Shown in pieces: positions 20,106 to 30,840 of a stretch of 64,000 nucleotides of DNA. The stretch is from Piper betle. Lineage: Eukaryota > Streptophyta > Magnoliopsida > Piperales > Piperaceae. The first letter of the stretch is position 1; every line of letters starts with the position of its first letter. The position numbers and the translations under genes are program-made. The notes below the pieces were generated by a model that did no database searches, was not told the DNA's origin, and worked only from the letters and a program-made list of their open reading frames with translations. The stretch is from positions 1-64,000 of the forward strand of contig JAURVB010003339.1 in assembly GCA_033002965.1 (NCBI GenBank). Reading direction: 5' to 3'.

Positions 20106-20633
20106 GGCATGTACAAGGTGAAGCCACCAACAACCATGCTACGCAAGTGGCATGTGCCAGTCGCAAGCTGGAAATACCAACAACCATGTTATGTAAGTAG
20201 CATGTGATAGTCGAAGTCGCCGACAACCATGCTACGCAAGTGGCATGTGCCAGTCGTAAGCCAGAAATAATAACAACCATATGTGCCAGTCAAAGCTGCC
20301 GACAACTATGCTATGCAAGTGGCATGTGCCAGTCGATGCCAAAAATACCGACAACGATATGTGCTAGTCGAAGCCACTGACAACCATGCTATGCAAGTGG
20401 CATGTGCCAGTCAATGCCGGGAATAACGACAACCATGTTATGCTAGTGGCATGTACTATTCGAAGCCGCCGACAACTATGCTATGCAAGTGGCATGTGCC
20501 AGTTGATGCTGGGAATACTGACAACCATGTTATGCTAGCAGCATGTACTAGTCGAAGCCGCCGACAACCATGCTACGCAAGTGGTATGTGCCACTCGAAG
20601 CCGAAAATACTGACAACCATTCTACGCGAGTGG
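20106..20633 (+). repeat. Minisatellite with alternating 43- and 49-bp units
   Basis: About 12 units alternate between a 43-bp type (GCATGTGCTAGTCGAAGCCG...CTACGCAAGTG) and a 49-bp type with about 6 extra bases (GCCGGGAATAC). The higher-order dimer is therefore about 92 bp. Two of the long units lack about 12 bp at the end. The same array, inverted, is at 34436-34724 and 42878-43105. Confidence 0.85.
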
Positions 20634-21427
20634 GTATGGAAGGAAGAAAAGGGCTTAGGATATGACACTAGTCCCAAGGGACCAGAAAGTGAAATGAGAA
20701 AATATCGAGAGAGGGATCAATTTAGTTAAAGATGATTTCAGTTCAATAGATGCCCTCACAGATTTCACAATGCTTTCTTTCATATGAGAGTTTGCTTTCA
20801 TAGCCAGTTTGATATTAGTTATGTTTTGGACCAGTAACAATTGTTATTGATGTATTTTTATTATATATTTAGGTGATGATCATGAGTAGGATGAGTTAGC
20901 CTTGACAGAGGAGCAGTGATGTCTCTTGGAAACATGTCAAGCGATAGAGTGTTAATGTTTAGTTATGTTATTATTATATTAAAAATGATGTGATGTAAGG
21001 TATGACAATTGAATTCATATGACGTGAAAAGTAATTAGAATGCACAGATGGGTTGAGACCCAAGATTTAGAATGAATTATGCAGCATATTGGAATTTTGT
21101 GCCAATATCATTGTGTGATATATTTATATATATTTATACAGATTTGACAGGGTGGACCTTGATTGCACATTTAAGGGAAATTTTGTCTGCTCTATTTTCA
21201 AATATTTTTATCAAATTTATCATATTTATTTTGTGTGGTAAACTAGTTGTCATGTCATTCATGTAGTAATATGTTAGGGTTCCATACATTTATCCATGCA
21301 TAGCGATAAGCATCTTCCATCTCAAGACGCCGAGAGTAGATCCACATGGTTGGGTTTAGCTGACCTAACTGGGACTAGTGACATTCCAGTTCGATTCCTT
21401 AGCGTGCACTGAATTTGGGGTATTACA

Positions 21428-22310
21428 ATTTTGGTATCAGAGTAAACTCTCGGTCGATTCAGTTGGAAGATATTTTCATAAGCGAGTGTGTGTAAAGATT
21501 GCTCCAAGTCCAGTTGGCAGATATATATTTCTGTCCTTGTTGTCTTTGATTTACAGATTTCTCATCAATGGGTAGTATGACAGTATTTTCAGGATTGGAT
21601 CAGTGAATACGGGTAATAATGGTAAGAACTCGAAGTACTAGGAAACTTCATCATCTCCTTCTTCCAGACAAGTTGGCCCTACTCATGTTCACAGCGAGAC
21701 GGTCTAGCCGATAGAGAGCCGCACCACCGCTAGGAAATCCCAGTGAACCAGGCTTGGTAAGTCACTGTAGCGGGAGCCATCGTAGTGGAAGCTGCCACAA
21801 CATTGGAAGCCGTCAGACCGAAATGAAGGCTGTCATTGCATGGTTGGCAGAGGTACAAATGTAGATTTGACATTTTTGGGGATGTGATGCGAGCCGCAAG
21901 CGAAGATGAAGCGAATCTTGGCTACTCAACCACACCGACACTAGCTTAGTGTCCCCGTATGCAAGCCTATTAAGCCACTAAAGATGATTGATGTAATCGC
22001 TCCCCTTACCATCGACTTAGAGTAATTGATGTTGACTGTTCTTCCTAAACTCTTCATTAATGGCAATGCCATTAATGCGGCCATCCTATGTGAGGCAGGA
22101 GTCCACACCGGTGATTGGCAATGCAACAAACATTGGTGGAGGGTTCCCAAGAAGTGAAATAGAGGAGGCCATCAGCGTGGTAGAAGGCAAGACAGGAGAT
22201 GAGGTCCATGTGCTAGGGAGCGGAGGAGATGAGCTGGCTCTAGTAGAGGAGGGTGGTGAACTTATTGTATCGTAAGTGATGCATGATGAAGAATCTTCAA
22301 GCTCGCATAT
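21428..22310 (+). mobile_element. Internal remnant of the A' element
   Basis: The primer site TGGTATCAGAG starts at 21432, 4 bases after the LTR. The leader matches 37759-37960 of the A element (CTCTCGGxCGATT, GACTGCTCCGAGTCCGG-like text). An ATG at 21618 opens MVRTRSTRKLHH, like the start of gypsy gag, but the frame is quickly lost. Homology fades by about 21850; the rest up to 22310 is unassigned. Confidence 0.5.
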
Positions 22311-23491
22311 GGCAAAGGCTGTCGTAAACTTGTTCGAATAATTTTAGTGACATGCAAGTATACATAATCGCAACAAGTAGTATAATGATAAATTCAAGTA
22401 TCGTCCCACAGAGAGATGAATTTGTTATAATTAATTAAAGAAAATAAAATGAAGAACAAAACAAAAATAACTAACTTAACTAAATCTAAGTAATAACTTT
22501 AAATTAAAAGAGAAGTTAAAACGATAAAACTCGTTCCAAAGTCGAATTTCCCTTAACATCAATTTAATCTTCATCAAATCTTCTTCTTATCTTTTATTCC
22601 CTTAGATTGTCAATCTAGGATAATTATATGACATGGTGGCTCCCGCTCCTTCATGCTTCTATTATTTTGCCTCAATTTCTACTTCACGGTGATAATTGAT
22701 TAATCAACAAAACAATGCATTAAGATTTGTCTTACAATTACATACGGTGTTGTGTATCTCCCGACCACAACGACAAACAAGTCAAAAGACTCATTATATG
22801 ATGAATTATCAATGACTAATGTAATTAATTTCTCCCGAAATCTAATTAAACCTCATGATCTAAGAAATAGGTGATCAATCTACTCTTCGCATTAAGAACA
22901 TGACAATTTAAACAATCCAATTGAATAAAAGAATAAGAGGTTGAAATGAATTTAATTAAATCATGTTAAGTTCCATTTTTCTCTAGAACGAAGTAAAAGA
23001 CTACTCCATAATAAAAATAGAAAACAATATAAAAAAGAAAATAGTTTTCATTATGAAAGAAAAGAGAATCACAAAACTAGAACTATTTCTTCTAATAAAA
23101 TCCTAAACCAAGAGTTGAGATGAGATATGATCAACAACAAATGACAACCCCTTTATATAGAAGTGGAGATACAAGAATTCGAAGAGGGTGTTCACAAATC
23201 AACGTAGTCTAATTAATTATAATATCCCTTCAAGTTTCCAACTCTTCGACTCCATTGAACACCATAAATTATACTCATTGGGTGGGACCAAGTGTCATGA
23301 CCATTCAATTCCAAAGCTTAATTTATTTATCTTTTTCTGTATTGAAACACTAAAATTAAGCATATCTAAGAAAATATTAATTAACTAAAAAAATAAAGTA
23401 AAATATCACTTAATTATTAATGTTCATACCCGGGAAGTATAAAATTACATTAAAAATATGGGTAAATATTATATACTTTAAACACTTAACA
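22311..23491 (-). mobile_element. Minus-strand LTR plus primer site of the Athila/Tat-like family
   Basis: 22331-23491, read on the minus strand, starts TGTTAAGTGTTTAAAGTATA and ends TATTCGAACA; it is an inverted copy of the LTRs of the element at 23739-30091. Beyond its end AGTTTACGACAGCCTTTGCC resembles that element's primer-site region, then homology stops at about 22311. This is a truncated element keeping only its 5' LTR and primer site. Confidence 0.8.
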
Positions 23492-23713
23492 ACTGTCGTC
23501 ATGCCTAACTAGGGCACCAAGAATCTTAAGTTTGAACCATAACCTCTATCCCCATGTGATCAAACTATTTTAGGGTTCGATCATGTTGCCAAATAATGGT
23601 ATAAGCTAAAATTATAAAGAATAATAAACTATTTGAGCCAAGATTAATTTTATTGAAAATTATATAGTAAAAAATTAAAATAAGTCAAAGACCTACGATA
23701 TATGCACGAGATA
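23492..23713. other. Spacer, no feature seen
   Basis: AT-rich, no frames. Forms the left flank of the B solo LTR; the last five bases before that LTR (23714-23718, TATTT) are its target duplication. Confidence 0.35.
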
Positions 23714-23738
23714 TATTTTGTAAAACCCGACCAGTCGG

Positions 23739-24949
23739 TGTTAAATGTTTAAAGTATATAATATTTACCCTTGTTTTTAATGTAATTTGTATTTCTCAGG
23801 TATAAATATTATTAATTAGGTGATATTTTTTGTTATATTCTAGTTAATTAATATTTTATGAGATATGCTTACTTTTGGAGTTTTAATTTAGAAAAAGATG
23901 AAGCAAATAAAATTTTGAAAATGAATGGTCATGACACTTTGCCCCAGTAAATGGGTACAATTTATGGTGTCGACCAAGGCCAATAAGGACAGATATACAT
24001 AGCTTTGGCTGCATTTGAGTAAGTCTGGGAGTTGGAAACTTCATCGGACATTATAATCAATTTGACTACATCGAGTTGTCGAATCCTTCCTAGAATTCTT
24101 GTAACTCTTGCGTATCTTATCTTCTATATAAAAGGGTGGTCATTTGTTGTTTGGAATATTTCAACTCTTGGCTTAGGAGTTTAGTGAATTAAGTAGTTCT
24201 AGTTGTTGTAATTTTTAGTACTTTTTATAATATAAGTTCATTTCTTTTTTTATCATGTTCTTTACTTTTATTATGGGGTAGTCATTTATTTTGTTTTAGA
24301 GAAGAATGAAACTTAACATGGTTTAATTGAATTCATTTTAACCTCTTACTCTTTTATTCAATCAGATTGTTTGAATTATGATGTTTTTAATGCTAAGAGT
24401 AGATTGATCACCTATTTCTTAGATCATGAGGTTTAATTAGATTTCAGCTGAAATTAATTAGATTAGTCATTGATAATTCATCATACGACAAGTCTTTTAA
24501 CTTATTTGTTATTGTGGTTGGGAGATACATAATATCATATGCGACTGTAAGGCAAATCTTATTGCATTATTTTGTTGATTAATCAATTATCACCGGGAGG
24601 TAGAAATTGAGGTAAAATAATAGAAGCATGAAGGAGCGAGAGCCACAATGTCATATAATTATCCTAGATTGACAATCCAAGGGAATAGAAGATAAGAGTA
24701 AGATATGATGAAGATTAAATTCATGTTAAGGAAAAATTGACTCTAGAATGAGTTTTATCATTGTAACTTCTCCTTTAATTTAAAGTTATTATTTAGATTT
24801 AGTTAAGTCGATTTTGTTTGTTTTATTCTTCATTTCATTTTCTTTAATTAATTTAAGGAAATTAATTTCTTTGTGGGACAATAGCCGAATTTATCATTAC
24901 ATTTCTTATTTTGATTGTGTATACTTGCATGTTTGAAATTATTTAAACA
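23739..24949 (+). repeat. 5' LTR of the Athila/Tat-like element
   Basis: Starts TGTTAAATG, ends ATTTAAACA. Closely similar to 28887-30091 and to the inverted copy at 22331-23491. Confidence 0.85.
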
Positions 24950-25090
24950 AGTTTTTGACACATTTGCCGGGGAGTTTCTTTCTTTTTAGATTTTAGTGTC
25001 TGATTTTTTGAAAAAATATACTACATCATTGTCTTCTTCCTTGTTATCATTTATTTATGCATCGATTAGTGCGGTCACCCTTGTTTTCTT

Positions 25091-25760
25091 GTGATCCAAG
25101 ATTGGGTTGTACCTCTTGCAAGAGGGTTACAACTTAGTATTATTGCACCACCGGTGGATGCAACCCACTTCGAGCTTAAACCAGTTTTATTTAACATGTT
25201 ACAAACTATAAGACAATTTAGTGGATCACTTACTGAAAATCCTAATAGGCATATCATCGATTTCCTATTGGTTTGTGATATTTATAAGCAACCTGGTGTC
25301 TCTGACGATGCTCTCCGCCTTGGCTTATTTCCATTCTCATTAATAGGAAGTGTGAAAAAGTGGTTGTCATCATTAGATGCAATTACCACATGGGATGAGT
25401 TGTCTGAAAATTTTTTGTTAAAATTTTTTCCTCCTAAAACTGCTAGATTAATATTTTTTGCAGTTTGATGGTGAGTCTTTCTTTGAGGCATGGGAAAGAT
25501 TTAAAAATTGTTGAAAAAGTGTCCCAACCATGGTATAGCAAAATGGATGCAACTCCAAACTTTCTATGAAGGGTTGTTGGGGCAAACAATGAACATAGTT
25601 GATGTGGCAGCCAATGGATCGTTTCTTAGGAAGAACCCACAAGATGCTTTTCAACTGCTAGAATTGATTGTTCCTAGCAACCACCATGCAACACAAGAAA
25701 GGCACCCAAGGACGATTACCGGAGTTTTAGAATTAGATGCACTTCCTACTTTATCTGCTT
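25091..25760 (+). pseudogene. gag: gag of the Athila/Tat-like element
   Basis: 125 open codons contain DALRLGLFPFSL, KKWLSSL, ITTWDELSENFLLKFFPP and KTARL, the hallmark of this gag group. Stops interrupt at 25466-25505. A second frame continues with KKCPNHGIAKWMQLQTFYEG, then LLGQTMNIVDVAA and NPQDAFQLLELI. Product is broken by at least one frameshift. Confidence 0.85.
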
Positions 25761-26690
25761 AGGTTAGTGCTTTAGCTAATCAAGTTCAAAATCTTAATAT
25801 GCAGGGACAAGTTATTGCTATGGAAACAAGGTGCGAATGGTGTGAACAAGGACATTCTACAGGTCAATGTGCAACACATCAAGTTAACTATGTAGGCAAC
25901 TTTAATAATCCACCACCACCATCATAGCATTCTCCCTATTCCAATACCTACAATTCGGGCTGGCGCAAGAACCCTAACTTTTCATGGAATAATTCTCCAC
26001 AATCAGCTGTTGTCCTCAATAATCCACCACCACCATCACAACATTCTCGACCCCCTTCTCTTCCTTTTCAGCCACAGCAACCGGATTTGATCCAAATGTT
26101 CAATTCTATGCAACAATTTATGCATAATTAGCAACAATAACAACAGTTTATGCGACAAGTTGTGTTGCAATTAAACAAGGAACTAAGTGAGCAACCCAAG
26201 GATGTACTTCCTAGCCAACTAGAACAACCAAGGAAAGATGGTCAAGAGCATTGGAAAGCCGCAATAACCCGGAGTGATATTACTTTACAAGAACCAGTTT
26301 AGCCCAATGAAGTTAAGGAAAAAGATGAAAAGCCAACTGACAAACATGAACCCATTCTAATTGTTAGCAAAGGAAAAGAGAAAGATGAGGTACACACAGA
26401 AGAGGTAAAAAAAATTACCATTTCCTTCCACACTGAGAAAACAAAGAGATAAAAAATACTTCAAAATTTTTTTGATATATTTAAGAAATTGCAAATTAAC
26501 ATACCTTTTGCTGAAGTACTTGAACAGATGCCTAGTTATGTAATATACTTGAAGGAGATTCTAGCAAAGAAGAGGAGAATAGATGACAATGAAGTTGTGG
26601 CCATGATAGAGGAATGTAGTGATGTCCTACAAAGAAAACTACCTCCTAAGATGAAAGACCAGGGCAAATTTGTGATTCCATATTAAGTTG
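25761..26690 (+). pseudogene. Nucleocapsid and linker region
   Basis: A zinc knuckle CEWCEQGHSTGQC is readable near 25832. It is followed by a Pro/Gln-rich, then Lys/Glu-rich linker with several stops, and finally a frame with IPFAEVLEQMPSYVIYLKEI (26504-26563), the conserved segment before the protease in Athila/Tat elements. Confidence 0.75.
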
Positions 26691-27342
26691 GAGGAAGTGT
26701 TCATTGTAATGCTTTATGTGACTTAGGTTCTAGCATAAATCTTATGCCTTTTTCTATTTTCAAAAGGTTAGGGATCCAGGACATTGCTCCTACCAAAATC
26801 ACACTCTAGTTGGCTGACCAAATTTGGTATATCCTAAAGGAGTCATTGAAGATGCTTTAACAAAGGTTGACAAGTTTATCTTTCCTACAGATTTTATGGT
26901 GCTTGAAATGGAAGGAAGGAATGACAATATACCACTCATCGTCGGGAGAGGTTTCTTGGCAATTGGGAGAACACTCATCGACGTAGCCGCCGGAAAACTT
27001 ACCCTTAGGGAAAACACCGAATATGTCACATTTAACATCTTTAAATCCATGAATAGCCCGGATGCAACATATGATTGTTCTAGAATTGAACTATTTGATA
27101 AAATAATGTACAAAGGGGATCAGTTGAGTGATTCATTACATAAAGCCATAAATTCTCTTTGTGAAGATGATATTGATGTGGAAGAGATGGCTAAAGTATT
27201 AGATTCACAACCAATAATGCCTAAGAGATTCAGAGTTGTGGAAACCTTAGATCTACCATTCCACAGATTGCTGCCATTAGTTGTAGTACCATCTATTTTG
27301 GAGCTAAAGAACCTTCCAAAACATGTAAGTATACTTTTTTAG
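26691..27342 (+). pseudogene. Aspartic protease of the Athila/Tat-like element
   Basis: The active-site motif ALCDLGSSINLMP lies just after 26705. A stop at about 26806 breaks the frame. The downstream open frame (26824-27342) carries YPKGVIEDALTKVDKFIFP, then IPLIVGRGFLAIGRTLIDVA and ENTEYVTFNIFKSM, the flap and C-terminal regions of the protease. Confidence 0.85.
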
Positions 27343-27650
27343 GGCCAAATGACGCTCTTCCTATTATTATTTCTTCAGAGGAAACTATGTTGCAGAAAGA
27401 GAAGTTGATTAAAATACTAAACGATCACAAGTCAGCTATTGCTTGGACTATAGCAGACATAAAAGGCATCGATTCGTCCTTTTATATGCATAGGATCAAC
27501 TTAGTGGATGGATGCTATCCGAATGTAGAGCACTAACGACGACTCAACCCCAACATGAAAGAAGTGGCCAAGAAGGAGATTATCATGACGATTTGGTTGT
27601 AGACGTTAAACCAAGTGCTTCTTGGGAGGCAACCCAAGTGATTTTTTTAA
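27343..27650 (+). pseudogene. Truncated reverse transcriptase start
   Basis: EKLIKILNDHKSAIAWTIAD, then IKGIDSSFYMHRINL and RRLNPNMKEVAKKEI, match the start of the reverse transcriptase. Homology ends just after this. The YVDD site, RNase H and integrase are absent and the polyprotein-tail motif follows at once. Confidence 0.75.
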
Positions 27651-28164
27651 AACATGGGTCAAGTCCAAATTCATCATTCACAATAATCATCCACCAACTT
27701 ATTGGTTGAGGGACTCCTCTTGCACTTCTCTTTATTTTTCTAACATGGAGGACAATATTTAGTTTAACTTTTAGGGAATGCCTTAATTTTGTGCATATTG
27801 TTCATGCTCGACTCATGTTTTGATTTAGATATTCATATATATATATATATATATAGTATACTTTAGTGTAAAAATTTTATTATGCAATAGTATATTAGTC
27901 TTTTGGTTCAATGATAGATACATATGAATTAACCTTACCTTTCTTGGGAAAACTTGATTAATTGATATGAGGGATGAACTGAGTAAATGATTACATTCGA
28001 GAGTTGGTTCTCTACCTTATATTATTTTCACAATCCTTTGGTTTAGATGATTTCAATGAATTTTTTGCAATAGGAAAAATCCTTTAATCATAAGAATTTG
28101 CATGACGGGTCTGGTTGTTTTAGGTTTTTCATAGCAATTTAGTTTCTTCTTTTTTAAAAAATAA

Positions 28165-28560
28165 AATAAAAAAATTAGAGAAAAGACTACTTTGTTGAGT
28201 AACCGGGCCTTTGTAACTCAGAATTATGGGGGTTTGCGCTAAAAGGTAAAACTAGTTATTTCTGTTTGCATATTGACACTTTGCTGAATAATCGAGCCTT
28301 CGTAACTCAGTAATTATGGTGGTTCGCATCAAAAGGTTAAGCTGGCTACTCTTAAAAAAATGAATAAATTAGAGCAATGATTACTTTGTTGAGTAACCGG
28401 GCCTTTGTAATTTAGTAATTATGGGGGTTCGCGTTAAAAGGTGAAGCTAGTTATCTCTGTTTGCATATTGGCACTTTACTGAGTAACCGGGCCTTCGTAA
28501 CTCAGTAATTATGGAGTTCGCGTAAAAAGGTAAACATGGCTACTAGTAAAAAACAAAGAA
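28165..28560 (+). repeat. Tandem repeats in the 3' UTR of the Athila/Tat-like element
   Basis: The core GAGTAACCGGGCCTTTGTAA with CTCAGTAATTATGGGGGTTC and a GCGxxAAAAGGT tail occurs four times (from about 28196, 28286, 28394 and 28480). Copies 1-2 and 3-4 form two similar dimers of about 200 bp, each starting ACTTTGTTGAGTAACC and joined by TTTCTGTTTGCATATTG. Confidence 0.8.
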
Positions 28561-28886
28561 GAAGAAAAACAAAAAAATAAATGCTTACATTAGTGCAGAT
28601 GAGGGCGATTGGCAAACATATTTAAACATGAGCCAGACTATTTTTTCTTGTTGTAAATAAGAAGGATAAGCAAAAGGATTATCTTAAACACACACACACA
28701 CACAGAGCTGTCTTTTGGGTGTGATTGATAAAAGGGAATTTCTGATTTGATTGACATCTTGTTGCATCGAATAGTTTGATTAAGAATCATATGAGAACAT
28801 AATGGGGACTAAGTATTTTTGTGTAGTAAAATTTTCTTGGTTATGATATTTTGCTTGGGATGGGCAAAAGTTTAAGTTTGGAGGTG

Positions 28887-30091
28887 TGTTAAGTGTGTAA
28901 AGTATATAATATTTACTCATGTTTTTAATGTGATTTTGTATTTCTCGAGTATAAATATTATTAATTAGGTGATATTTATCGTTATATTCTACTTAATTAA
29001 TATTTTATGAGATATGCTTAATTTTAAAATTTTAATACAGAAAAAGATGAAAAAAATTAAGCTTTAGAATTGAATGGTTATGACATTTGGCCTCACTCAA
29101 TGACTACAATTTATGGTGTTGACAAAACTCGATGATGATGGATATACATAGCTTTGGCTACATTTGAGTGAGTCAGGGAGTTGGAAACTTCATCGGACAT
29201 CATAATCAATTAGATTACATCGAGTTGTGGAATCCTTCCTCGAATTCTTATATCTCCTGGGTATCTCATCTTTTATATAAAGAGTGGTCATTTGTTATTT
29301 GGAATATCTCAACTCTTGGCTTAGAAGTTTAATGAATTAAATAGTTCTATTTGTTGTAATTTTTAGCACTTTTTATAATATAATTTTTTTTTATCATGTT
29401 CTTTACTTTTATTATGGAGTAGTCATTTATTTTTTTCTAGAGAAGAATGGAACATAACATGGTTTAATTGAATTCATTTGCACCTCTTACTTTTTTATTC
29501 AATCAGATTGTTTGAATTATGATGTTCTTAATGCTAAGAGTAGATTTATCGCTTATTTCTTAGATCATGAGGTTTAATTAGATTTCGGGTGGAATTAATT
29601 AGATTAGTCATTGATAATTCATCATATGACGAGTCTTTTGACTTGTTTGTCGTTGTGGTTGGGAAATACACAACACCGTATACAGTCGTAAGGGAAATCT
29701 TAATGTATTATTTGTTGATTAATCAATTATTACCAAGAGGTAGAAATTGAGGCAAAATAATAGAAGCATGAAGGAGTGGGAGCCACCATGTCATAAAATT
29801 ATCCTAGATCGACAAGCCAAGGGAATAGGAGACAAGAGTAAGATGTGTTGAAGATTAAATTCATGTTAAGGAAAATTTAACTCTAGAAGGAGTTTAATCA
29901 TTTTAACTTCTCCTTTAATTTGAAGTTATTATTTAGATTTAGTTAAGTCAATTTTTTTTGTCTTGTTCTCCATCTAATTTTCTATAATTAATTTAAGAAA
30001 ATTAATTTCTTTGTAGGACCATACTTGAATTTATCATTATATTACTTATTTTGACCGTGTATACTTACACATCATTGAAGTTATTCAAATA
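28887..30091 (+). repeat. 3' LTR of the Athila/Tat-like element
   Basis: Starts TGTTAAGTG after a purine-rich AAGTTTGGAGGTG tract and ends TTCAAATA, with terminal CA decayed to TA. Followed directly by target duplication GTCGG. Confidence 0.85.
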
Positions 30092-30384
30092 GTCGGTCCG
30101 GTAATTATGTGTGGTTTATTATTGGTTTGGTATGAGTAACACATAATCGGTTCAATTTAATCGGTCCAGTGTTGAGAGGGTCCTTATGTGTTGTTATGGG
30201 CTTGGACATTGGGCGCGTTCCTGGTTTAGTTTTCTTGTCAACCCAATTGTTAAATCGGTGGCTTGTGGTTTGTTCAATTGTGTTGTACATATCAGGGCCA
30301 TATTCATGCATGTTTTGTGCCCACTACACATTTTTGTGGTGTTAGGCTTAGAGTTGTACGAGCATGATATTTTGGGTACCTCCA

Positions 30385-30472
30385 TGTCTCTCTTTTCCCC
30401 TCCAATTGTTTTTCTTTTTTTCGTTTTCTTTTTTCTTTTGCTTTATCTTTATCTTTATCTTTATCTTTCTCC

Positions 30473-30503
<31 letters not shown>

Positions 30504-30840
30504 CTTATTTTTCTTCTTTCCCCTTTTCTCCCTTTTCACTTCTCTTTCCCTTTTCTTCCTTTTTTTTTCTCCATTCCCCTCTTCTCCCTCCCCTTCTCTT
30601 TTCTCCCTTCCCCTCCCTTTTTCTTCTCGTTGGCACCCCCCCTCCTTCCTCCCTCTCTTCTCATCTCCTCTACTCTTCCCTCTTCCCTCCTTTCCCCTTC
30701 ATCCTTCCTCACCTCCTTCTTCTCCTTCTACCCTCCCTTCCCTTCTCCCTCTTCCTTCCCCCTTGGTAGGCCATCCTCACCCTCTTCCTTCTTCTTTTTC
30801 CCGCTATTGCTACAATGGCCACTGCCGCGATTTTGACCCC
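30385..30840 (+). repeat. Polypyrimidine tract of about 450 bp in LTR B
   Basis: Almost purely C and T on the plus strand, including (TTTATC)n at 30441-30468 and (CT)n at about 30478-30503. It keeps long open frames on both strands only because of composition. It occupies the same place in LTR B as the GC- or CT-rich leader blocks in the other LTRs. Confidence 0.85.

Larger units (their letters stand above)
19438..21427 (+). repeat. 5' LTR of family A' (TGTAAAACCC type)
   Basis: 1,990 bp, from TGTAAAACCC to GGGGTATTACA, followed by a primer site. It is homologous throughout to the minus-strand solo LTR 33687-43807 (1,968 bp) and, outside the minisatellite, to the LTRs of the element at 34725-42872. 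Internal layout: start; TATA-like TATATATATA at 19586-19595 followed by a pyrimidine-rich stretch; GTCCGTTTAAGAC dyad; TTTTATTAGATCCC and GGATTAATAACCCTCG blocks; minisatellite 20106-20633; hairpin 20832-20849; TATATATTTAGGTGA; end. Confidence 0.85.
23739..30091 (+). mobile_element. Athila/Tat-like gypsy element reduced to gag and protease
   Basis: LTRs 23739-24949 (1,211 bp) and 28887-30091 (1,205 bp) with target duplication GTCGG (23734-23738 and 30092-30096). The primer site at 24956-24973 (TGACACATTTGCCGGGGA) resembles the tRNA-Asp-type site TGGCGCCGTTGCCGGGGA of Athila/Tat elements. Gag, a zinc knuckle, protease and only the first segment of reverse transcriptase are present; then the sequence jumps to the typical tail motif (GTGCTTCTTGGGAGGCAACCC at about 27614-27634). 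The element cannot move on its own. Confidence 0.9.

Noticed and set aside
22060..22275. 71-codon plus-strand frame rich in Glu and Gly
   Set aside because: No recognisable family, no splice partners, and it sits in a retroelement internal remnant.
23565..23590. tRNA-like B box (GGGTTCGATCATG)
   Set aside because: No matching A box, no acceptor stem pairing and no cloverleaf can be drawn.
30449..30505. CRISPR-like or array-like regular repeats in this window
   Set aside because: All arrays seen are direct tandem minisatellites or microsatellites without unique spacers, in a plant nuclear context.
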